Assembly: GCF_004011865.1 (NCBI RefSeq)
Contig: NZ_RKLP01000001.1
Span: forward strand, 558,001 to 622,000
Direction: 5' to 3'
Length of the DNA stretch: 64,000 bases
Origin: Prescottella agglutinans
GTDB taxonomy: Bacteria; Actinomycetota; Actinomycetes; Mycobacteriales; Mycobacteriaceae
Shown: positions 57,378 through 64,000 of the stretch, piece by piece
How the letters are laid out: every line of letters starts with the position of its first letter
How positions within the stretch are numbered: position 1 is the stretch's first letter
Notes under the pieces: model-generated
Told to the model about the DNA's origin: nothing
Database searches by the model: none
The model's input: only the letters and a program-made list of their open reading frames with translations
Translations under genes and position numbers: made by a program

Positions 57378-58625
57378 TCACACCCGGACGATCCCCACTC
57401 CGGCGCGGAACAGCTGGGTGTCCTCGGCACAGGCCTGGATGTGAACCTCGCTGTCCGAGGCAGAGATCCAGGCCGCTGCGCCACGCTCGAGCATGAGCGA
57501 CTGCGATCCACACCCCAGCTTGGCCGCGCCCGAGGTGCACAGCACGATCTGTGGGCCGTCCGGTTCGAAGCAGGTCGCCGCGCCGGCGCCGCCCCCGGAG
57601 GCGTCGAGGTCGATGCGGGACAACCGGAACTCGGGCGCCGGGGTCTCGTAGGCGACCTCGCCGTCGCGCTCGGTCCCGACGGGCGTCAGGACCGGGACGT
57701 CGACGGTGTCGAAGTCGAGGACACGCAACAACTCCGGAACGTCGACATGCTTCGGGGTGAGCCCGCCCCGCAGGACGTTGTCCGAGTTCGCCATGATCTC
57801 CACGGCCGTGCCGTGAAGGTACGCGTGCAGGTTCCCGGCATCGAGGAACAACCCCTGCCCCGGGTCGAGCGTCACCCGATTGAGCAGCAACGACGCCAGG
57901 ACGCCCGCGTCGCCCGGGTAGCCCTCGCTGAGTTCGAGTGCGGTCCGGGCCTCCTGCGCGAACTCGATCTCACCGGCGTCGGTGTTCGACAGGTAGGCGA
58001 CACAGCCGTCGAGTACCGCCGGCAGCAACGTCGCGAGAGCCTGCGCGGGCAGCGTGATCCACGTGGTGAACAGTGCGCGCAGGCCTCCCGAATCAGGTTG
58101 TCCTGCAAGCAGACCGACGTACGGTTCGAGTTCCGGGACCGCCAGGGCATCGAGGAACCGAACCGTCCGGTGCGGATCTCGGAACCCCGCGAGCGCCTCG
58201 AATCGGGTCAGCGCCACCACCAGTTCCGGCTTGTGGCTCGCGTCGCGGTAGTTCCGCTCGGCCGAGTCGACCGGGATCCCCGACGCCTCCTCGCGAGCGA
58301 ATCCTTCGCGCGCCTGTTCGGCGCTCGGGTGCGCCTGCAGCGACAGCGGCTCCTCGGCCGCGAGGACCTTCAACAGGAACGGCAGGCGCTCGCCGAACTC
58401 GGCGACGCACCGCTCGCCGAGCTCTCGGGTCGGGGCGGCGTCGACGACGTCGCGCAGGGAACGGTCTCCGCCGTCCTCGATCACCCGTGCGGGATCCCCC
58501 GGATGGGCCCCCAACCACAGTTCCGCCTCCGGATGCGCGCTGGGACTCGGACGTCCGCACAGCTCCGCGAGCGCGGTCCGCGACCCCCATGCATAGGACC
58601 GGAGCGCACCTTCGAGTTGGCGCAC
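57378..58625 (-). CDS. manA: Mannose-6-phosphate isomerase, class I
   Basis: A 415-residue enzyme starting at GTG 58625 (MRQLEGALRSYAWGSRTALA). Zinc-site motifs SLQAHPSAEQA and the type I signature region YRDASHKPELVVALTRFEAL, with the C-terminal domain ending GIVRV. It links fructose-6-phosphate to mannose-6-phosphate for GDP-mannose, PIM and LAM synthesis. The start overlaps the tobH stop by one base (TAGTG), indicating coupling. Confidence 0.95.
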   Translation of the reverse strand: MRQLEGALRSYAWGSRTALAELCGRPSPSAHPEAELWLGAHPGDPARVIEDGGDRSLRDVVDAAPTRELGERCVAEFGERLPFLLKVLAAEEPLSLQAHPSAEQAREGFAREEASGIPVDSAERNYRDASHKPELVVALTRFEALAGFRDPHRTVRFLDALAVPELEPYVGLLAGQPDSGGLRALFTTWITLPAQALATLLPAVLDGCVAYLSNTDAGEIEFAQEARTALELSEGYPGDAGVLASLLLNRVTLDPGQGLFLDAGNLHAYLHGTAVEIMANSDNVLRGGLTPKHVDVPELLRVLDFDTVDVPVLTPVGTERDGEVAYETPAPEFRLSRIDLDASGGGAGAATCFEPDGPQIVLCTSGAAKLGCGSQSLMLERGAAAWISASDSEVHIQACAEDTQLFRAGVGIVRV

Positions 58626-59755
58626 TAGTTACCACCGATCAAACGTAGGTATGCCGCGCTCATCTCGAGGCGGCCGACGAGAACTGCCATCTGCTCGATC
58701 TCCGTCCGCGTGGCGGCCGGACCCTCAGCGGTGGATCCCGGCGGACCCTGCGGGCCCGGGGCCCCCGTCTGCTCCGACGCCGCGACGACGACGTCAGCGT
58801 CGGGCAGCACCGCAACCCTGCGATCGACGACCGGCCGGTCCGCCTCCGCAGCGAAGACGAACACGCGCAGCGGCATGCCGGGCACCGGGCCGTCGAGCTG
58901 CTCGTCGTGGAAGAACGGGTCGTACCCGGGCGGCATGGAGGCGGCCGACGAGCCGAAGCGCTGCACACCGGAGAGAACACCCGGCAGGTCCGCAGCAGCG
59001 GCGACGGCGGCGCCGCACCGCAGCAGGATCTCGCTGCCGTGCCGTGCCAGGTGCGTGGTCACGCGGGTGTCGCCGGCAAGGACGACGCGTCGGCCCTGCA
59101 TCCGCACCGCGAGCGACTTCGCGGGGTTGTGGAAGACCTCGTTGCGCGGGTGGTCGCGCAACGCCTCGTCGTCCAGAGCGTCCGCGAGACGGCCCAGGTC
59201 GGGGCACACCTTCGCCGCACGCTCGGCGTCGATCGCGATCAGGACCGCGAGAAAGGCCGCGAGGTACCGCAGCAGACCGTGGTGGTGGGGAACCGCCACG
59301 CGCGGCGGGAGTACCGTCGCGCGCCCCGCGCCCGCGGCCCGCAACGGGCCCTCGTCGGGGGCCGCGACCACTACCTCCGCGCCGCGCCGCAGCGCGCGGT
59401 CGACGGACTCGACCAGCCGCGGGTCACCGGCGTCGTCGCCGGCCACCACCACGACGTCCAGGGGCCCGACCCACAGCGGGGTGTCCCCGCTTTCCACCAG
59501 GGGGATGCCGATCCGGCCACCGACCGCCGCGGTGACCAGTTCGGCGGCGCGGGAGGCCGGGCCTTCACCGGTGACGAGCACCACGCTGCGCGGTTGCAGA
59601 CCCTGCAGGCGCGCGAAGCCGTCCTCCTCCACAGCCGCCTGGGTGGCGCGGATCTGCGCGCCGCCGAGCGCCGCGAATCGGAGCGAGCCGTCGACGTCCG
59701 CGGCCAGCAGTGCATCGACGTCATCGAGATCGAGCAGAGACGACGGAGCTGTCAT
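58625..59755 (-). CDS. TobH/SIS-domain protein (Rv3256c-like)
   Basis: A 376-residue protein from ATG 59755, which has GGGAGG 10 nt upstream; a GTG at 59764 is an alternative. It resembles the N-terminal half of bifunctional phosphoglucose/phosphomannose isomerases with SIS-like segments (SVVLVTGEGPASRAAELVTA, DVVVVAGDDAGDPRLVESVD). Located between manB and manA; therefore probably in mannose metabolism. Catalytic activity unproven. Confidence 0.88.
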   Translation of the reverse strand: MTAPSSLLDLDDVDALLAADVDGSLRFAALGGAQIRATQAAVEEDGFARLQGLQPRSVVLVTGEGPASRAAELVTAAVGGRIGIPLVESGDTPLWVGPLDVVVVAGDDAGDPRLVESVDRALRRGAEVVVAAPDEGPLRAAGAGRATVLPPRVAVPHHHGLLRYLAAFLAVLIAIDAERAAKVCPDLGRLADALDDEALRDHPRNEVFHNPAKSLAVRMQGRRVVLAGDTRVTTHLARHGSEILLRCGAAVAAAADLPGVLSGVQRFGSSAASMPPGYDPFFHDEQLDGPVPGMPLRVFVFAAEADRPVVDRRVAVLPDADVVVAASEQTGAPGPQGPPGSTAEGPAATRTEIEQMAVLVGRLEMSAAYLRLIGGN

Positions 59756-59834
59756 GACGGACACACCTCCCTTTCTCCCACTCCCTGTCCCCCCGACGAG
59801 TTCAGGTGACTCGAGTATCCCAGCAATTCACCGA

Positions 59835-61217
59835 CTAGGCGCGCACAGCTGCGAGGATCTCGTCGACGAGTGCATCGACGTCCGCCGGCGTGCGCGCCTC
59901 GACGTTCAGGCGCAGCAGGGGCTCGGTGTTGGACGCGCGCAGGTTGAACCACGCGCCGTCCGGCAGATCGACGGTGACGCCGTCGAGGCGGTCGACGGAC
60001 ACCGCGCGATCCGCGAAGAGGTCGACGACGGCGGCGGTCCGCTCGGCGGCGTCCGCGACGGTCGAGTTGATCTCGCCGGAGGCCGCGTATCCCTCGTACG
60101 ACTGCATCAGCTCCGACAGCGGGCGGTCCTGTTCGCCGAGCGCCGCCAGCACGTGCAGCGCCGCGAGCATGCCCGAGTCGGCACCCCAGAAGTCGCGGAA
60201 GTAGTAGTGCGCGGAGTGCTCGCCACCGAACACCGCACCGGTCTCGGCCATCTGCTGCTTGATGAACGAATGGCCGACGCGGGTGCGCACGGCGGTGCCC
60301 CCGAGCTTCTCCACCAGTTCGGGGACGAACCGGGACGTGATCAGGTTGTGGATGATCGTGCCGCCCGGCTCCTTCGCGAGCTCACGGTCCGCGACGAGGG
60401 CGGTCACCGCCGACGGCGAGACCGGGTTGCCCTTCTCGTCGACCACGAAGCAGCGGTCGGCGTCACCGTCGAAGGCCAGGCCGATGTCGGCGCCGGTCTC
60501 ACGGACGAAGTTCTGCAGGTCCACCAGGTTGGCCGGATCGAGAGGGTTCGCCTCGTGGTTCGGGAAGCTGCCGTCGAGCTCGAAGTAGAGCGGCAGGACG
60601 GTCACCGGCATCGGGCCGAACACGGCTGGCACCGTGTGTCCGCCCATGCCGTTGCCGGCGTCGACGGCGATCTTCAGCGGCCGCAGTTCGGACAGGTTCA
60701 CCAGCCCCCGCACGAAGCTCGCGTACTGCTCGAGCACGTCGTCCTCGGCGACGGTCCCGGCCGGGCCGTCGTGCGCGGGGACCCCTTCGGCGACCTCGCG
60801 GGCGATCACGGCGAGGCCGGTGTCCTGACCGACGGGCTTGGCGCCGGCCCGGCACAGCTTGATGCCGTTGTACTTGGCGGGGTTGTGGCTCGCGGTGAAC
60901 ATCGCACCCGGGCAGTCGAGGACTCCCGACGCGAAGTACAGCTGGTCGGTGGAGGCCAGGCCGATCTGGACCACGTCGAGGCCCTGCGCGGTCACGCCTT
61001 CCGCGAAGGCCCGCGAGAGCTCGGGTGACGAGTCGCGCATGTCGTGACCGATCGCGATCCGCGTCACACGCTCGCCCTCGGACTGCTCGTCCCGCACCAG
61101 TCGGGCGAACGACGCACCCACGTCGCGCACGAAGTCGGCATCGATCTGTTCGCCCACGACACCACGCACGTCGTAGGCCTTGATCACGGCATTCACGGAT
61201 TCGACGGATCGAGCCAC
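59835..61217 (-). CDS. manB: Phosphomannomutase/phosphoglucomutase ManB
   Basis: A 460-residue alpha-D-phosphohexomutase. Catalytic phosphoserine in MFTASHNPAKYNGIKLCRAG, metal loop IGLAFDGDADRCFVVDEKGN, sugar-binding FGGEHSAHYYFRDFWGADSG and the C-terminal phosphate loop RASNTEPLLRLNVEAR are all intact. It converts mannose-6-phosphate to mannose-1-phosphate. First gene of the manB-tobH-manA operon (79-bp gap before tobH). Confidence 0.96.
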   Translation of the reverse strand: MARSVESVNAVIKAYDVRGVVGEQIDADFVRDVGASFARLVRDEQSEGERVTRIAIGHDMRDSSPELSRAFAEGVTAQGLDVVQIGLASTDQLYFASGVLDCPGAMFTASHNPAKYNGIKLCRAGAKPVGQDTGLAVIAREVAEGVPAHDGPAGTVAEDDVLEQYASFVRGLVNLSELRPLKIAVDAGNGMGGHTVPAVFGPMPVTVLPLYFELDGSFPNHEANPLDPANLVDLQNFVRETGADIGLAFDGDADRCFVVDEKGNPVSPSAVTALVADRELAKEPGGTIIHNLITSRFVPELVEKLGGTAVRTRVGHSFIKQQMAETGAVFGGEHSAHYYFRDFWGADSGMLAALHVLAALGEQDRPLSELMQSYEGYAASGEINSTVADAAERTAAVVDLFADRAVSVDRLDGVTVDLPDGAWFNLRASNTEPLLRLNVEARTPADVDALVDEILAAVRA

Positions 61218-61438
61218 TGCTGGTTACTCCTGCTGTTCGTTGATGCGACAGACGTTGTTCGTCCCACCGATTGTTCGACCCGGCCGGTTGCCCGACCGAG
61301 TCGTCCCACCGAGCCTAGTGGTGAGTGCCCCGACTGCGCTTCCTGAGCGAATTGTCCGGTTCCGCAGACCGGGCTGGAGCAGGCAAGGAGCACCTGGGGA
61401 CGCGTACCCGATCACGGGCACGGGGAGTGACGAACCGC

Positions 61439-61831
61439 TCAGTTCGCGGGATCGGGCAGGACCCGGAGGTGACCGCGACGTCCGGTGCGCGCGGTGGGCG
61501 GAGCCGACGGCGCCACCGCACCGGGCCGCGACTCGGTGGCATCGGGGCGGGGGCGCTCACCCAGTCCGGCCTCGCGGACCGCCTCGGCGAGAGCAGTGAG
61601 ATCGTCCTCGTCAGGCGTGCTGGACGAGAATCCGCCCTCGTACCGCACCAGTTCCCAGCCCTTGGGTGCGGTGATCCGCGAGGCGTGGGTTTCGCACAGA
61701 TCCCACGAGTGCGGCTCCGCCACCGTGGCCAGGGGCCCGACGACTGCGGTGGAATCCGAATACACGTACGTCAAGGTCGCGACAGCAGGGTTCTTGCACC
61801 CAGGTCGGCAGCATCGACGCAGTGATCTCAC
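61439..61831 (-). CDS. DUF3499 protein (Rv3258c-like)
   Basis: A 130-residue protein from GTG 61831 (VRSLRRCCRPGCKNPAVATL). It has Cys pairs CC and C-x4-C at the N-terminus and a later LCETHA, suggesting a zinc ribbon. The C-terminal half is Pro/Ala/Arg-rich. No Shine-Dalgarno precedes the chosen start; an earlier in-frame GTG at 61879 exists but is less likely. Divergent from the zincin-like gene. Confidence 0.8.
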   Translation of the reverse strand: MRSLRRCCRPGCKNPAVATLTYVYSDSTAVVGPLATVAEPHSWDLCETHASRITAPKGWELVRYEGGFSSSTPDEDDLTALAEAVREAGLGERPRPDATESRPGAVAPSAPPTARTGRRGHLRVLPDPAN

Positions 61832-61976
61832 AAGCAAGGAGACTAGCCCCAAGTTTCGAGTTGACCTACTCGGACACACCGATACGTGGCGGCAGAACAG
61901 TGGATGGGACGGGGCCCGAGCCGAAGCGACCGGAGACGCGGCGGCGGTGATGGACAGCCGCTGTAATGTCCCCTAC

Positions 61977-62468
61977 ATGGCCAGATCTCGTCGTCCCCGC
62001 CCGCTGACATCACGATCGGTCGCGCGGCGAGGCCGGGGCATCCGCGGCCCGCTCTTCCCGCCGGGCCTGCCGGCGGCACGGACACGCGCAGAGAAGTTCG
62101 ATCACCTGGTGCTGGGCGCGTTCGAACCGATCGACGCGCGCTGGCACGACCGCCTCACCAAACTCGACATCGCGGTGGACGACGTGCCCCGCATCCGGGC
62201 GATCGACCCCGATTCGGTGAACTGGCCGCCCGAAGTGGTCGCGGACGGACCGGTCCCGCTGTCGCGCCTGATCCCGGCCGGCATCGACCGCCACGGGACC
62301 GCGACGCGTGCCCGCATCGTATTGTTCCGTCGCCCAATCGAATTGCGCGCCAAGGATCCTCAGGATCTCGAGGACCTCGTTCACGACGTGCTCGTCGAAC
62401 AGGTGTCGACATATCTCGGGGTCGACCCCGAGGTGATCGACCCCGATCTACCCGGGGCCGACGACTAG
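61977..62468 (+). CDS. Zincin-like metallopeptidase-family protein (Rv3259-like)
   Basis: A 163-residue protein from ATG 61977. The N-terminus is basic. The family block for PF06262-type proteins ends with RIVLFRRPIELRA and LEDLVHDVLVEQVSTYLGVD. The zinc-peptidase motif HExxH is not intact (HDVLVEQ here), so protease activity is doubtful. Conserved gene between manB and whiB2 in mycolata. Confidence 0.82.
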   Translation: MARSRRPRPLTSRSVARRGRGIRGPLFPPGLPAARTRAEKFDHLVLGAFEPIDARWHDRLTKLDIAVDDVPRIRAIDPDSVNWPPEVVADGPVPLSRLIPAGIDRHGTATRARIVLFRRPIELRAKDPQDLEDLVHDVLVEQVSTYLGVDPEVIDPDLPGADD

Positions 62469-62490
62469 CACTGCAGGCGCCTGGCGCCCG

Positions 62491-62883
62491 TCAGATGATT
62501 CCGCGCTTGAGGCGCCGGCGCTCACGCTCGGAGAGCCCACCCCAGATGCCGAATCGCTCGTCGTTCGAGAGTGCGTACTCGAGGCATTCGCCGCGGACCT
62601 CGCACCCCATGCAGATGCGCTTGGCTTCGCGGGTGGACCCACCCTTCTCCGGAAAGAAGGCCTCGGGATCGGTCTGCGCGCACAGCGCGCGGTCCTGCCA
62701 CTGCTCCTCGTCGGCCTCGAACATCTCGTCGAAACCTGGAATCAGACTCAGCTGGGGAACCGCGACCCCCAACTCGAAGTCTTCGAAGCCGGCGCCTCCC
62801 GTTGCACCCGCATCAGAATCGGTCGGCCCGTTGCCGACCACGCTCAGAGGAGTTTCGAACTCGTAGTGCTGGTAGGGCATCAT
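62491..62883 (-). CDS. whiB2: WhiB2 (WhmD-like) iron-sulfur regulator
   Basis: A 130-residue Wbl protein with cluster Cys C68, C91, C94 and C100, the GIWGG turn and the tail ERERRRLKRGII. The N-terminus is about 40 residues longer than M. tuberculosis WhiB2 (89 residues): ATG 62883 has GGAGG 7 nt upstream, while an internal start near SLIPGFDEM would give the shorter form. WhiB2/WhmD is essential and controls septation. Located as in M. tuberculosis just left of fbiA. Confidence 0.93.
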   Translation of the reverse strand: MMPYQHYEFETPLSVVGNGPTDSDAGATGGAGFEDFELGVAVPQLSLIPGFDEMFEADEEQWQDRALCAQTDPEAFFPEKGGSTREAKRICMGCEVRGECLEYALSNDERFGIWGGLSERERRRLKRGII

Positions 62884-63190
62884 CGCTCCGCCTCCTCACC
62901 ATGTATTTAGCGCAGAAAATGTGAATTCATCTCGAATCGCGTTCTGCCGCTCCCACCCCGATAATCGTCCTGGCGCTCACCCGAACGATTGCTCGAGCCG
63001 AGGGTCGCTCCAAGTGAACTCGCCCCTCGAACCTGGAATGACATACATGTGATTAGACATGCCCTGGCGTGTCGGGTCAAGCTGAAACGGAAAGTCGTCT
63101 ACCATCCCACACCCCCCGAGCAGCGTGGTACAACTCGGCCGAAGAGACTGCGCCGAGTGGCATGCAATACCACCGCATAGGCTTCGAGTT
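62884..63190. promoter_or_regulatory. Divergent whiB2 / fbiA intergenic region
   Basis: 307 bp, less GC-rich than average, with GGAGG for whiB2 near 62890. I see TACATGTGATTAGACATG at about 63045-63062, an imperfect inverted repeat, but no site I can assign. No gene is supported here. Confidence 0.5.
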
Positions 63191-64000
63191 GTGAATGTGA
63201 CTGTATTGGTTGGCGGCGTCGGAGGGGCCCGTTTCCTCCAAGGAGTTCGAAGCCTGCTCGGCGGCGCGATCGGCGACGGCGCTCCCGGGGAGACCGATCA
63301 TCGAATCACCGCCGTCGTCAACGTCGGCGACGACGTGTGGATGCACGGCCTGCGGATCTGCCCGGACCTCGACACCTGCATGTACACCCTGGGCGGGGGC
63401 ATCGACCCGGAGCGCGGCTGGGGTCACATCGGCGAAACCTGGAATGCCAAAGAGGAACTCGCGGCGTACGGCGCGCAGCCCGACTGGTTCGGGCTGGGTG
63501 ACCGCGACATCGCGACGCATCTGATCCGCAGCCAGATGCTGCGCGCCGGATACCCGCTCTCGGCAGTCACGGCGGCGCTGTGCAATCGCTGGAAGCCCGG
63601 TGTCGCACTGCTTCCGGTGACCGACGACCGCAGCGAGACCCATGTCGTCGTCACCGCTCCCGACAGCGACGCAGATCCGTCCGGGGAACGGCAGAAGGCG
63701 ATCCACTTCCAGGAATGGTGGGTCCGCTACCGGGCGCAGATACCGACGCACAGCTTCGCGTACATCGGTGCGGAGCAGGCCAAGCCTGCACCGGGCGTGC
63801 TCGAGGCGATCGAGTCCGCGGACATCGTCCTGCTGGCGCCGTCGAATCCGGTGGTCAGCATCGGGGCGATCCTCGCGGTACCCGGCATCCGCGGCGCGCT
63901 GCGGACCACCAAGGCGAAGATCGTGGGCCTGTCTCCGATCATCGGCGGAAAGCCGTTGCGCGGCATGGCCGACGAGTGTCTCGAGGTGATCGGCGTCGAG
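63191..64000 (+). CDS. fbiA: 2-phospho-L-lactate transferase FbiA/CofD, partial
   Basis: 270 codons from GTG 63191 to the window edge, so the C-terminal part is outside. The start VNVTVLVGGVGGARFLQGV matches FbiA; later GGGIDPERGWGHIGETW, GLGDRDIATHLIRSQML, LAPSNPVVSIGAILAV and IVGLSPIIGGKPLRGMADEC are family motifs. It transfers the phosphoenolpyruvate-derived moiety to FO, giving dehydro-F420-0 (in actinobacteria). fbiB is expected to follow. Confidence 0.96.
   Translation, partial: MNVTVLVGGVGGARFLQGVRSLLGGAIGDGAPGETDHRITAVVNVGDDVWMHGLRICPDLDTCMYTLGGGIDPERGWGHIGETWNAKEELAAYGAQPDWFGLGDRDIATHLIRSQMLRAGYPLSAVTAALCNRWKPGVALLPVTDDRSETHVVVTAPDSDADPSGERQKAIHFQEWWVRYRAQIPTHSFAYIGAEQAKPAPGVLEAIESADIVLLAPSNPVVSIGAILAVPGIRGALRTTKAKIVGLSPIIGGKPLRGMADECLEVIGVE

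Overview
This 64 kb window is high-GC chromosomal DNA with the gene content of a mycolata-type actinobacterium. Markers are MtrA/MtrB/LpqB, two WhiB proteins, SigH with a ZAS-type anti-sigma factor, SecA1, a PdtaS-type kinase, the F420 gene fbiA, a DesA3-type desaturase system, a WS/DGAT acyltransferase and ribosomal protein bL37. From about 7.4 kb to the right edge the gene order follows, as I remember it, the Mycobacterium tuberculosis block Rv3205c to Rv3261. The additions (AlkB with two rubredoxins, two DesA3 paralogues) fit Rhodococcus or Prescottella better than Mycobacterium. The genus is an inference. I saw no tRNA, rRNA, IS element, prophage or CRISPR array.

Left part (1-7.2 kb) is accessory. 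It holds a truncated MFS transporter divergent from a FadR-type GntR regulator, then an acyl-CoA dehydrogenase island: a short beta-like plus alpha-like subunit pair, a PLD-like/LuxR regulator divergent from it, and a 760-residue beta-alpha fusion of the FadE34 type. Such paired or fused ACADs are known for CoA esters of bulky polycyclic substrates such as steroid side chains.

7.4-28.9 kb is mostly conserved core: TIGR02569 protein, MoeZ, a HAD phosphatase, a DUF3152 protease-like protein, a TetR regulator, DUF3107, a MiaE-like ferritin-fold protein, a DEAD-box helicase, a beta-propeller protein, a ParA-like ATPase, a Gpm2-like phosphatase, a GNAT, a lipid kinase, WhiB1 with two CRP-like sites upstream, PdtaS, a biotinyl protein, bL37, RshA, SigH with a self-type promoter and a possible second start, YbaK, a luciferase-like monooxygenase, an SRAP protein, AroA and RsgA.

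28.9-40.4 kb combines an accessory insert (secreted CocE-type hydrolase, OYE-type reductase, small membrane protein, lone HNH nuclease) with a lipid module: two tandem DesA3-like desaturases, their probable ferredoxin reductase, a WS/DGAT and a HAD protein. The desaturase and reductase promoters share a CGTAAGTT[A/G]CGCC motif.

40.6-64 kb returns to core order: DUF6459, SecA1, HPF, ComF, LpqB-MtrB-MtrA (stop/start overlaps), Tmk, SahH, then TetR-RubA2-RubA1-AlkB (alkane hydroxylation, no rubredoxin reductase gene), an APC permease, a CDF transporter, ManA-TobH-ManB, DUF3499, a zincin-like protein, WhiB2 and the start of FbiA at the right edge.
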